Part shown: positions 43,257 to 52,962 of the stretch, piece by piece | Position numbering within the stretch: position 1 is the first letter of the stretch | Layout: each line of letters begins with the position of its first letter | Source: Bromus sterilis | Taxonomy: Eukaryota; Streptophyta; Magnoliopsida; Poales; Poaceae | Length of the DNA stretch: 64,000 bases | Reading direction: 5' to 3' | Assembly: GCA_950022295.1 (NCBI GenBank) | Contig: OX465601.1 | Location: forward strand, 113,355,501-113,419,500 | Program-made: the position numbers and the translations under genes | The notes under the pieces: generated by a model | Told to the model about the DNA's origin: nothing | What the model saw: the letters and a program-made list of their open reading frames with translations, nothing else | The model's database searches: none

Positions 43257-44889
43257 TGATACGTCCCAAACGTATCTATAATTTCTGCTTGCTCCATGCA
43301 TGTTTTGTGTGACTTTTCCATGATTTGCTTGAACTTTCGTACACTTTTGAGCATATTTGGACTAATCTATTAACCCAGTGCACCCAGCTGCCAGTTGTTG
43401 TTTTCTGCTGTTTTTGTATTTCAGGTTTTCCGGCCATTAAAAGTGCTCCAAAAAATCCGGAAAAATCAGATAAAAAATCAGCGACTCGGAAGCTTCCGGA
43501 AACACCAAAGGAGGGAAGGGGGGCCACCACAGGGACTCCAGAAGGGTCCCTAGCGCGGCCCCACCCTAGGCCGCGCCAGGGAGCCTCCTGGCTGCCCTGT
43601 GGCCCCTCTCGGTGCCCCCCTTCGCCTATATTTACCCCCCGTGACGGAAACCCCTAAGACGGATCTCTTTTCCGCGATCTCGCCTCTGTACCGCCGCCGC
43701 CGTCGTTTCAAGATCGGGGCTGCCTGAAGAAGCTGCTCTAGCACCCTACCGGGAGAAGCTACCCCCTCCGGGAGACCATCCATAGCCATGGAAGCCTCCC
43801 GTACGTACCTTGAGTAGTCCACCTTGGACCATGGGTCTGTGACCAGTAGCTATGTGATCTATCTCTCCCCTCTTTGTGCTTCCACTTTCGAGGCCTCGTG
43901 AGCTGCCTCACATGATCGAGGCACCTTTGTAATTTTCTGCCGTTGCTATGTTGAGTTTGTTGGGATCTGATGGATTATGAGACTATGTTCAGATTGTGAT
44001 GAGTAATATATTTGGTTCTTCTCTTTTATATTTTGTTCTTGAGTAAATTCTTGCATGTTATCCGTTGCCGTATTTTACTTTGGCCAAGTGATTTGTTGCA
44101 ACTCCAAGAGGGAGCGTTATGCTTGATTGTGGGTTCAGCCCCTTGATGTCTAGCTTGAGTGACAGAAACATGAGACTAGGGGATGTGTTGTTGCCACCAT
44201 GGATAAAACAACGATGCTTGTATCCACGGATGCAAGGATTGTTTACTTTACGTAAAGTTCTTTTAATGCAGTTGACTGTTCCTTTGGATTTACACTTTGG
44301 GTGGGATTCGCAACTTAATACCAGCGAGATGTTCTAGATAGATATCTCAAGGTGGATGATTCGTAGTAGATGCAGATGGATTTCGGTCTACTTACCTTGG
44401 CGTACTGCCCATTGCTTTTGAGCCCTTCCTTTCTTTGCAGCATAGTTAGCATTGCGGTGCCTTCATAATCCTGTCAATTGCCAACTGTGATTTGTTTACC
44501 TCGCTAGCACTTTTATCGTCTTTTGGGAGAGAGGCATCACTAGTAAAAATCACGTGACCCCGGTCCATCTTCATATCATTGTTTACACCTTTAATTTACT
44601 TTCAGTTGCCACTATCATTATCTCTTGCGTTAATCCTTTGTAAACAGCAAGGCCGGAGGAATTGACAACTCCTCTGTACTCGTTGGGAGCAAAGTTATCT
44701 GTATCTGTGTGCAGTTCCAGGTGAAGTTAGCAACCTCGGCGCCATTGCTCACTTTACCACCTTCTTGTATCTCTGCGATTCCTACGGGAGACAAACCCTA
44801 TCCTCTACATAGGGGAAATTTGCTGCTACGCTACATCTCACCTTCCACTTGGGGTAACCAACGAGGAGTGAGAGATCCTCACCGTATCA
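43257..44889 (+). repeat. Element A 3' LTR
   Basis: 1633 bp, TGATACGTCCC..CACCGTATCA, followed by the target duplication GTGCA. About 60 differences from the 5' LTR. Confidence 0.95.
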
Positions 44890-44894
44890 GTGCA

Positions 44895-45409
44895 TCGCTA
44901 ACCAGGCTCCGTGCCTCTACAAAAAAAATTATGCCTGGGCTACGACACACTGTACCCCGATGCCAAGCAAGATTAGCGTGTAGGTAAGACCCCGCTGCGC
45001 AGAACGGACGGGACGGGACTTGCCGCAGAGCGATTTCACTCCCGACCTTTTCCATGCGCTCGCATGATAGAAAGAGCCGAGCGGACGCGCTCAGGCTATG
45101 TGCTTAGACTGGCAGCAATTGATCCTATAAGACCTACAGCGGCATGAATTTTCTTGACACTGGTCGTTCCAAGTTCATGTTGAGGGACGTGAGCTTGATT
45201 GGGCTACTGTGGTATTGGTCACACAATTCACCAAGGCTCGACCAGTCAACTCCTTGGGCCCTTTCAGCTTAGAAATCCCTCGAAACAGATATTGTCATGG
45301 CTCAAAACTACCAGCGACCCGTGGCGATGCCACGCTTACAAACAATAAAGTGTAGATGAATTCGAGTCCCTGCGCGACTCTTCGAGTCCCCCAGGCACTC
45401 GGGGGCTAC
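44895..45409 (+). other. Element H 3' region, end, with polypurine tract
   Basis: Continues H after element A and matches the reverse complement of D's 11403-11925. It ends CACTCGGGGGCTAC before the LTR. No coding signal. Confidence 0.75.
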
Positions 45410-45857
45410 TGACGAGGGGGTGACCCCACGAATCCTGCATGTAAGGCTACCTGGTGCGTATAAAGACAGAAGGCCCGCTGGGAAGCTACGACAAGCCCAC
45501 GATTGGACCAACCAAGCACCGGCGTAGGAGTCCGCGACTAACATGGAAGGTGCAACTTGGCGTACAAGGCAAAGACTAGAACTAGGAAACCATCTCTGTA
45601 ACCTAGTACGGACTCCCCGAGACCTGGCCTAGTATATAAAGGCTGGGAGGGGAGACGTCCAGGACGACACAATACGCATCTACTCATCTAGCCTTGCGAG
45701 AACTCGCCTTGGCCTCCACTGTAATCGCCCCCTCACGCAATTATATCGAGCAGGAAGTGCTTCTCCTGTTAGCCGACGAGTATCGTCCAACCTGTGCCTT
45801 CTCTATGACTAACCAAGGGTCCCTGACCATGGGATTTGCCGGGGTCCATCCCCGTCA
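45410..45857 (+). repeat. Element H 3' LTR
   Basis: 448 bp in plus orientation: TGACGAGGGGGTGACCCC at the start, CATCCCCGTCA at the end. It contains TATATAAAGG near 45634. Homologous to D's LTRs but clearly more diverged, so H is not a recent copy of D. D's pol continues directly at 45858. Confidence 0.88.
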
Positions 45858-48100
45858 ATTGTTGTTGGGTGTTTGAACTGCAGATTTGCGGGCTGAGCTC
45901 GATATTCCACTCAGTGACTCGTCCAGTCGCTCCGGGGTTGTTGAGGATGTCCGCGAGTGGTGCACTGCTCACAATTGTGATGGGGTGTTCGTCGAAGTAG
46001 TGTGATACTTTTCTTGAGGTCATGATGATGGCGAGCAGGAGCTTCTGGTAGTGCGGGTACCATTGTTGGGGATTTGTGAGCAGCGTGCTTAGGTAGTAGA
46101 TTGGTATTTGTATGCTCTGGACTTTGCCTTCTTCAGCGCGCTCGACGACGAGCGTCGTGCTGACTACGCTGTTGCGCGCTGCTATGTAGAGGTACAGTGT
46201 CTCCCTTTCTTTAGGCACCGCCAGGATTGGTGGAGTAGAGAGGGTTTTCTTTAGGTCCGCGAATGCGTTGCGGGCTTCCTCGGTCCACTCGAATTTTTCT
46301 ACTTTTCGGAGCAGTTGGTAGAACGGTAGGGTCCTTTCTCCTAGTCTGCTGATGAAACGGCTCAATGCTGCGAGTCTTCTTGTGAGTTGTTGCACGCCTT
46401 TGATGTTGGTTGGCCTTTGCATCTTGGCGATTGCTTGGACCTTTTGGGGGTTTGCTTCGATTCCTCGGGCGGAGACCATGTACCCGAGTAGTTTTCCGGC
46501 TGCCGAACACACACTTTTTTGGGTTGAGCTTGATTCTGTATTTGTTCAGGGCCGCGAATGTTTCGCGGAGGTCGTCGAGTAGCGTGTTTGCGTTGTAGGC
46601 TTTGATGACAATGTCGTCTACGTAGACCTGGACGTTTCTACCAATTTGGTCTCTCAAGCATGCTTGCATCATTCATTGGTACGTGGCTCCGGCATTTTTT
46701 AGACCAAAGGGAATTGTTCGGTAGCAGAATACGCCGTAGGGGGTGATGAACGAGGTGTGCTCTTCGTCTTCTTCCTTCATCCTGATCTAATTGTATCCTA
46801 AGTATGCATCGAGGAAGGATAGGAGGTCGCATCCTGCTGTGGAGTCGATTATCTGGTCGATTCTTGGCAGGGGGAAGCGGTCTTTCGGGCAGTGCTTGTT
46901 GACAGGCCCGTAGTCGACGCACATCCTCAGTACGTCTGTGTATTTTATAGGGACCAAGTCTGGGTTTGTGATCCAGGTTGCTTTCTTCGTCTCCCGGATG
47001 AACTGTGCGTCGAGTAGTTGGTTTATTTCTTCTCCGATTTCACTGCGCTTGGGTTCTGAGAATCGTCGCAACGCCTGCTTTACTGGCTTAGTGCTTGGCT
47101 TGATGTGGAGCGCGTGTTCTGCAAATTCTCGCGGTATTCCGGGCATGTCGGCTGGGCACCAGGCGAAGATTTTCCACTCTTCGCGAAGGAAGGCTATGAG
47201 GGCGGCTGCTTGTTCTTCTGGGAGGTGGGCGTATACGCGGACCGTCTTTTCTGGGTCCGTTGGGTGAACTTGGTGGGTGATTGTGTCGTTGTCGACGCTG
47301 AAATCGCGGCCGAATTCTTTTGACTCGCTTCGGCTCGCTAGTGGGAAAATGCTTTTACTGCTTCGACGCTAAACTTGGTGAGTATGCCGTGGTACTGCGA
47401 CTGCCAGTCGAGCACTTAAAACTCGAGGACTTGTCTTGCGAAGTTGCGCTTGCAGCCGAAGATGACATCGAGCTCAATTGTTCCGAGGGAGACGGCTGCT
47501 TTGCCTGGAACTACGCCATATATTGTGGTGCTTGACTTCTTCCAAACTAATCGTGGGATTAGCATCTTGTGTAGGGTGCTGGTGAAGATTATGTTTAGGC
47601 TGCTGCCTCCGTCCATGAAGACTCTGTCCATGTCGTAACCTACGATCTGGGCTTCAAGGACCAGGGGTGCGTGCCCCGGCCTTGGGACTGCGGGCGGGTG
47701 GTCGCTCTGAGAAAAGGTGAAGTTAGTCTCGGCGCCGCACAGTTGGTAGATTTCTGCTATCTTTAGGCCCTCAGCTGCTCGGGCCTGCAGGGTATAAGCG
47801 TCCTGCTTTGCTTTTGAGGGTCTTCCTTCTTGGATCATGCAGATTCGTCCATGGGACGTGGGGTATTGCCTTTCTGTACTTGGTGCTGGTGACTGCGCGT
47901 TTCTTCGGGTGCGCTTGGTTTCACGTTGCTTTTCCTCCATGGGGCTGTTGGAGAGTTCGGTGAATAGACGGAAATCTCCTAGGGTGTGGCTTGCTCTGAG
48001 GCGTCCCCACCCGTCTTCAAAACAATGGATCGTGCAAGGTCCTTCCAGTTGCTCTCTGGTTGTGAGCTTGCTGGAGCCAGTGTGCCTTCTTCTCCTTGAG
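45858..48100 (-). pseudogene. pol: Element D pol, N-terminal part: gag end, protease, RT, RNase H (broken)
   Basis: On the minus strand a gag C-terminal remnant (EGPCTIH near 48040) is followed by a protease (frame 47940-47416, active site FMDGGSSLNI). Then come RT pieces: 47146-46787 with PDLVPIKYTDVLRMCVDY and FPLPRIDQIID; 46672-46211 with VQVYVDDIVI; then 46512 on with KLLGYMVSARGIEANP. RNase H follows (TLYLYIAARNSVVSTTLVVE, EWNIELSP). Stops after DAYLGYN and GATYQ and a frameshift near 46515 make it non-functional. At its end a further shift near 45895 gives NLQFKHPTTI, where H's insertion point lies. The rest of RNase H and integrase is at 14667-16409. Confidence 0.83.
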
Positions 48101-48102
48101 AC

Positions 48103-48583
48103 TTAGAAGATCTGCGAATGGTCTTCTGTTCGGTTGTGTAATCCTGGGTCGAGATCTATCCCATCGCTGAGCGACTGTTTCCGGATGAAGTTGGAGAATT
48201 CATCTGTCCTTCGATCTGGGTCGTAGTACTCGTCAGTCTGGGTTTCGGAGTCGTTGTCATGTCGCGCGGCGGGAGTCCGGGTGGCGGCGGGTCGTCGAGT
48301 GCTTGGCGAGTCTTCTGTCACGCTCCACGACTCTTCGAGCGGGATTCCCATGTAGAGTCCTCGCGCATGTCTTCTGAGTCGTAGAGTTCTTTTCCGTCGG
48401 TGGTGGATCTGGCAGTCGTCGAGATGCTGGGTTTGATTTGGCTGCAGGCTGAGTGATCTTGGTGGGGCGATGAAGATGCTCGTGGTGAACTTGAACTCCT
48501 CGAGCGGGTTAGATCTGGCTCTAGCCCTTGAGTCATGATTTGCTGAAGGCGGGACCGTCGAGATCGTGATTCCAACCTGTGTA
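48103..48583 (-). pseudogene. gag: Element D gag N-terminal remnant
   Basis: An open frame on the minus strand covers the primer-binding site and the next ~160 codons (SRARARSNPLEEFKF, TQTDEYYDPDRRTDEFSNF). It ends at 48103. The Retrotrans_gag core expected between here and the protease is absent: only about 0.6 kb separates primer-binding site and protease. So most of gag has been deleted. The assignment as gag rests on position. Confidence 0.6.
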
Positions 48584-48603
48584 GTTCCCACAGACGGCGC
48601 CAA
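48584..48603 (-). other. Element D primer-binding site
   Basis: Minus-strand TTGGCGCCGTCTGTGGGAAC, one base inside the 5' LTR. Typical form for Tat-lineage Gypsy elements. I do not assign the tRNA. Confidence 0.8.
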
Positions 48604-48604
48604 T

Positions 48605-49051
48605 TGACGAGGATCGGCCTTGGCAAATCCCATGGTCATGGACCCTGGGTTAGTCATAGAGAAGGAACAGGTTGGACGATACTTGTCGGCTAACAGGAGA
48701 AGCACTTCCTGCTAGATATTATTGCGTGAGGGGGCGATTACAAGGGAGGCCAAGGCAAGTTCTCGCAAGACCAGGAGAGTAGATTGAATATTGGATGATG
48801 AGACGCCTCCCCTCCCAGCCTTTATATATTAGGCCAGGTCTCGGGGAGTCCGTCCTAGATTACAGAGATAGTTTCCTAACCCTAGTCCTGCCTTGTGCGC
48901 CAAGTCGTGCCTTCCATATCAGTCGCGGACTCCTACGTCGGTGCCTTGAGTGGACTAGTCGTGGGCCTATCGAGGCTTTCCAGCGGGCCTTCTGTCTTTA
49001 TACACACCAGGTATCCTCACACGCAGGAGTCGCGGGGTCACCCCCTTGTCA
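48605..49051 (-). repeat. Element D 5' LTR
   Basis: 447 bp, intact. On the minus strand it starts TGACAAGGGGGTGACCCC and ends CTCGTCA. TATATAAA (minus) at 48821-48828 is the likely promoter. About 15 differences from the 3' LTR, which element B interrupts. It is followed by the CCCGC target duplication. Confidence 0.92.
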
Positions 49052-50216
49052 CCCGCGTTCTTCAAGCCGATGGGCATCGATGTATAGAAGAAGGCTCCAA
49101 AAGGCGTGACGAAGGACGTCTTTTCCTGATCTTCGACGGCCATCTATATCTGATGATAGCTGGAATACGCATCCAGGAAACATAAGAGTTCGCATCCTAC
49201 CGTGGATTCGATTATCTGGTCTATCCGAGGCAGGGCGAAAGGGTCCTTGGGACACGCCTTGTTCAGGTCTGTGTACTCGACGCACATACGTCAGGTTTCG
49301 TTTTTCTTCAGGACGAGGACCGGGTTCTCTAACCAATCAGGGTGAAATACTTCGATGATGAACTTGGCGGCTAGGAGCAGGGCTATTTATTATCCCATAA
49401 ATTCTCTTCTATCATTGTTAAAACGATGGAGGAATTGATTGACCGGCTTCATCTTTGGGTCAGTGTTGAGATGGTGTCAGCGAGTTCTCTGGGGACGCCA
49501 TGCATGTTAGAATACTTCCATGCGAAGATGTCCCGGTTCTCACGAATGAACTCGATAAGCGTGTTTTCCTATTTATCAGATAGACACATCCCGATGATGA
49601 ACTGTTTGGAATAATCACCAGGGATGAAGTCAACTTTCTTGGTGTCTTCCACCGGCTGAAATTTCGGGTTGGAATCAGGGGTCGGCTTCTTGAGCAGGAT
49701 CGGCTTGGGAGGGTCTACTCTTTCCTTGTAGATTTCGAGTCCTAGCTGAGCGCGTGCCTTTTCCGCGTATGTTGCATCATACTTTTCACAAGCGATTGCA
49801 ATCTCTCGGCTCCCATCCACTTTTATTATGTTGTGCGGACCCGGCATCTTGAGTTTGAGGTAAATGTAGCATGGCCGGGCCATGAACTTGGCATAGGCCG
49901 GCCTCCCGAATAGTGTGTGGTAGGGACTCTTGAAGTCGACTACCTCAAAGGGCAGTATCTCTGACCTGAAATTTGAGGCATTTTCAAAGGCCACCTCGAG
50001 GTATATTTTTCCTACCGGATGAGCCGATTTTCCGGGGACGATCCCGTGAAAGACCTTGGATGAAGGTTGTAGTTGCCTCCGGGTTAGGCTCATCTCTTGG
50101 AAGGTCTTGAAATAGAGTATGTTTATGATGCTTCCACCATCCATGAGTACATTTTCCAGGGTGTATCCGTAGACCTGGGGTGCAACCACCAGGGCCAGGG
50201 TCCCTAGGGAATCCAC
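49052..50216 (-). pseudogene. pol: Element F protease and RT N-terminal part
   Basis: The frame 50216-49569 is open. It holds the protease with active site VLMDGGSIINILY (near 50155) followed by a linker (FEVVDFKSPYHTLFGRPAYAKFMA). Downstream, in broken frames, is the RT start: DWLENPVLVLKK, TDLNKACPKDPFALPRIDQI and TPFGAFFYTSMPIGLKN, ending exactly where D inserted. The continuation is at 2635. Stops (for example after LKKNET) make it non-functional. Confidence 0.85.
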
Positions 50217-50805
50217 ATGCGGGGGCTGATCATTCCTGCTCCAGGTTATTATTTGTTTGGACCACTTGAGACATCTGTGAATATCCGGCGCGACAGAGAC
50301 TGAGAGGGCCGTTGCACGCTATCCACTCTTCTTTTCCCTACGACAGTTGCTGGTGGTGAACACGTGGTAGGAAGCAGTGTGACAGAGCTCCTTAGGGTGC
50401 TCTTGGTAGCCGCGGTCGGTCGGTCTTCCTTTAAATCGGCTTGATTCGGCGATGATGAGATCTTGGGGATCCGGTTCGCCCAGAATCTCGACGGGGCCCT
50501 CCGGCCCCGGGGTTCCATGGGTGAAACCGATCAGAGTGTGCATGATGTCGTTTAAGGGCTGATTCGTTTCATCAATGGAAAGGACATGAGCCGCCATAAG
50601 CGTAGATCCGCCGACTTGGTTGATGGATAGGAGGACCAATCCGATGGGAACCTTGTAAACGAAATCCACCTCCAGATCCTTGGCAGCGATGTCGGCATAG
50701 AGTTTGCCATGTCGCCATCTGATCGGGGAGCCGATCATGAACGCCTCTTCTACGCGGCGAACCTCCTCCCGGATCTCGACACTCTTTCGTGTAGGCCCCA
50801 TGGTG
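50217..50805 (-). pseudogene. gag: Element F gag remnant
   Basis: The frame starts in the primer-binding site (ATG near 50801, MGPTRKSVEIREEV) and runs about 160 codons to 50319. The gag core and zinc knuckle expected before the protease are missing; code for ITWSRNDQPPHV, the lead-in to the protease, follows within 100 bp. This is the same kind of gag deletion as in D. The assignment rests on position. Confidence 0.6.
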
Positions 50806-50813
50806 GGCGCCAA
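50794..50813 (-). other. Element F primer-binding site
   Basis: Minus-strand TTGGCGCCCACCATGGGGCC, matching element G's site in 19 bases. Confidence 0.8.
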
Positions 50814-50819
50814 CTATCA

Positions 50820-51366
50820 TGGCAAAAACACGACAGATGTCCTTATTTGAGAACTTAAAGCGGAGCCTTTGCTACGAGTGGATGCGAGGAGGAAGAGTCA
50901 ATCACGTGGAGAATCGACACAAAAGAGACACAGTGGTTTACCCAGGTTTGGCCCCTCGATGAAGTAAAGACCTATTTCCTTCCTTTCTTGTATTATATGT
51001 GGGAGATCTCGATTACAAGGGCGCTAGGAGTCGCCGTTGTCTCAAGAACTAGTCTAAGATGATTCGCCCTTGGGACGTCCTAGGACTTTGTCTTATATAC
51101 ATGATGGGTCCTAGGGTTTTACAATGAGTCCGACTACGACACGAGATGGAGTCCTATTCTGTCTCCTTGGCAGCTATCTTCTCCTCCAAGGCGGTTCAAC
51201 TCATTTCCTTGTGCGTCCATCTTCATCATGTAACTCGATTGATTCGCAAGTCGGGTCTTCCTCTGTGCCTTCTCTTCAACGAGTCGACCCATTGGCTGAC
51301 TCCCTTCGTCTTGAGTATGAGGCCTCCTCGTTGATCATGCCGGGTCTTTGAATTATCCCCCCGGCA
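50820..51366 (-). repeat. Element F 5' LTR
   Basis: About 547 bp. On the minus strand it starts TGCCGGGGGGATAATTCAAA and ends GTTTTTGCCA, a few bases before the primer-binding site. The exact 3' boundary is uncertain by about six bases. The other LTR is off-window to the left. Confidence 0.75.
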
Positions 51367-52378
51367 GACCCCAAGAATGATTCCTTTGGAAAATCGTTCC
51401 CCCCGTAAAGTAATAGGTTTCGTTCATGATTTCAATGATGGGTTATTGATGCATCACCGACCCTAGGAATGTTGCCTTCGAAAATGCGATAATTTCGATT
51501 CCCCATTGTTGATTTCGTTTACATTGCACTGGTGTCCCTAAGAATGTTGCCTTCGGAAAATCGTTGCACACGTAAAGTAATCGGTTTCATTCATGATTTC
51601 TATGATAGGCTATCGATGCATCACCGACCCTAAGAATGTTGCCTTCGGATGTTGCCTTTGTAAATTCAATGCTTTCAAAGCCCCCTTGTTGATTTCGTGT
51701 ACGACGCACCGGTGTCCCTAAGAATATTTCCTTCAGAAAATCATTACACTCGTAAAGTACTCATTTTCGTTCATGATTTCAACGATGGATTATCGATGCA
51801 TCACCGACCCTAAGAATGTTGCCTTCGAATTTGCCTTCGGAAATGCGATAATTTCGATGCCCCATTGTTGATTTTGTGTATGATGCACCGGTGTCCCTAA
51901 GAATTTTGCCTTTGGAAAATCGTTGCACCCGTAAAGTAGTCGGTTTCGTTCATGATTTCAAGGACGGCTTATCGATGCAATACCGATCCAAAGAATGTTG
52001 CCTTCGGAAATATGACGTTTTCTATGCCTATTGTTGATTTTGTGTACAATACACCAGTGTCCTTAAGAATGTTGACTTCGGAAAATTGTTGCACCCATAA
52101 AGTAGTCGGTTTCGTTCATGATTTCAACAGTCGGTTATCAATGCATCACCGACCCTAGGAATGGCCTTCTTAATGCATTGATTTCATGTACGATGCACCG
52201 TTGACCCTAAGAATGTTGCCTTCGGAAAATCCTTGCACCCGTAAAGTAATCAATTTCGTTCATGATTTCAATGATGGGTTATGATGCATCATCGACCCTA
52301 AGAATGTTGCCTTCGGTTGTTGCCTTTGGAAATGTGATGCTTTCGATGCACCCATTGTTAATTTTGTGTATGATGCCC
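51367..52378. repeat. Unclassified tandem repeat, 145-180-bp units
   Basis: CC(C/T)TAAGAATNTTGCCTTCGG marks with the following GTAAAGTAATCGGTTTCGTTC recur at about 51535, 51715, 51894, 52058 and 52202. The units contain two half-repeats, one before GAAAATCGTTGCAC and one after TGCATCACCGA. About six diverged units. Element F inserted at its left side and J at its right side. No coding frame. It may be a satellite or part of an older element's terminal region. Confidence 0.85.
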
Positions 52379-52962
52379 TGATGTCTACGCACGCTTCTAT
52401 TCTTGTAGACTATGTTGGGCCTCCAAGCGCAGAGGTTTGTAGGACAGCAGCAATTTCCCTCAAGTGGATGACCTAAGGTTTATCGAACTCAGGGAAGTAG
52501 AGGTTGAAGATGGTCTCTCTCAAGAAACCCTGCAATTAAGATACAAGAAGTCTCTTGTGTCCCCAACACACCTAATACAACTATGAGTTGTATAGATGCA
52601 CTAGTTCGGGGAAGAGATGGTAAAATATGGGCGATAGGTGTGGCAAAACAAAGTAATATAAATCTGTAATAAAAAGTACATCAAGAAAACATGTGACAAA
52701 AGTGAGCACAAACGGTGTAACAATGGTGGAAACAAGGCCTAGGCCTCATACTTTCACTAGTGGCAACTCTCAACAACATTAACATAGTCTAATCACATGA
52801 TATTTCCCATAAAACAAGCAATGGAGACGCACTCGGAGGTCATTCCTTTGTGGTCAAGAGAGGACGAGAATTATGTAGGGCTACAAAAGCACACCTCAAA
52901 GTTTGTAGTTCTCAATCTATGGATTTCCCAATGTCACCGCGGCCATCCAAAGAGAGTACCAC
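52379..52962 (-). mobile_element. Element J: LTR fragment, cut by element I
   Basis: Starts TGATGTCTACGCACGCTTCT and includes TGTTGGGCCTCCAAG..GCAGAGGTTTGTAGG, a sequence I recognise as a common Triticeae-type LTR end. Interrupted at 52963 by element I; the rest should lie beyond the right edge of the window. Orientation is inferred from memory of the family. Confidence 0.6.

Larger units (their letters stand above)
29086..44889 (+). mobile_element. Element A: complete Athila-type (Sabrina-like) gag-protease element containing a LINE
   Basis: It spans 15.8 kb, or about 8.3 kb without the LINE. LTRs lie at 29086-30719 and 43257-44889. The target duplication GTGCA is exact (29081-29085, 44890-44894). 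The primer-binding site matches tRNA-Asp and the polypurine tract is AAGCTTGGGGATGT. The internal region has gag-protease but no RT or integrase, as in B. I count about 60 differences between the LTRs, roughly 3.9%, or about 1.5 million years at 1.3e-8 per site per year. It lies inside H. Confidence 0.95.
16410..45857 (+). mobile_element. Element H: 5'-truncated relative of D inserted in D's pol, split by G and A
   Basis: After removing G (16544-27075) and A (29086-44889), about 3.1 kb remains (16410-16543, 27081-29085, 44895-45857). It is homologous to D's 3' region and LTR but in the opposite orientation. It includes part of the 68-bp array, the 27-bp minisatellite, the B3-like gene, the polypurine tract and a full LTR. 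The left end starts inside a repeat unit with no LTR, so the 5' LTR, gag and pol were lost. The right end is an intact LTR terminus (CCCCGTCA). D's pol lacks about 60 residues across the insertion. A deletion that removed H's 5' part and a little of D is therefore likely. H's LTR is clearly more diverged from D's two LTRs than they are from each other. Confidence 0.8.
2636..49051 (-). mobile_element. Element D: Tat-type Ty3/Gypsy retrotransposon, host of nested insertions
   Basis: The element is flanked by CCCGC at 2631-2635 and 49052-49056. It reads on the minus strand, with its 5' LTR at 48605-49051 and its 3' LTR at 2636-2837 plus 11159-11402. Without B and the H/G/A block it would be about 8.6 kb. 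Order in element sense: LTR, primer-binding site, gag remnant, protease, RT, RNase H, integrase, a long 3' region with an antisense B3-like gene and tandem repeats, polypurine tract, LTR. The two LTRs differ at about 15 of 447 positions. At the commonly used grass rate of 1.3e-8 per site per year this suggests an insertion roughly 1.3 million years ago. The element cut F's RT, and its own LTR and pol were later cut by B and H. Confidence 0.9.

Noticed and set aside
45858..45882. Possible primer-binding site after H's LTR (ATTGTTGTTGGGTG.. resembles D's site)
   Set aside because: On the minus strand the same bases encode NLQFKHPTTI, the expected continuation of D's RNase H region, so it is D's pol and the likeness is chance.
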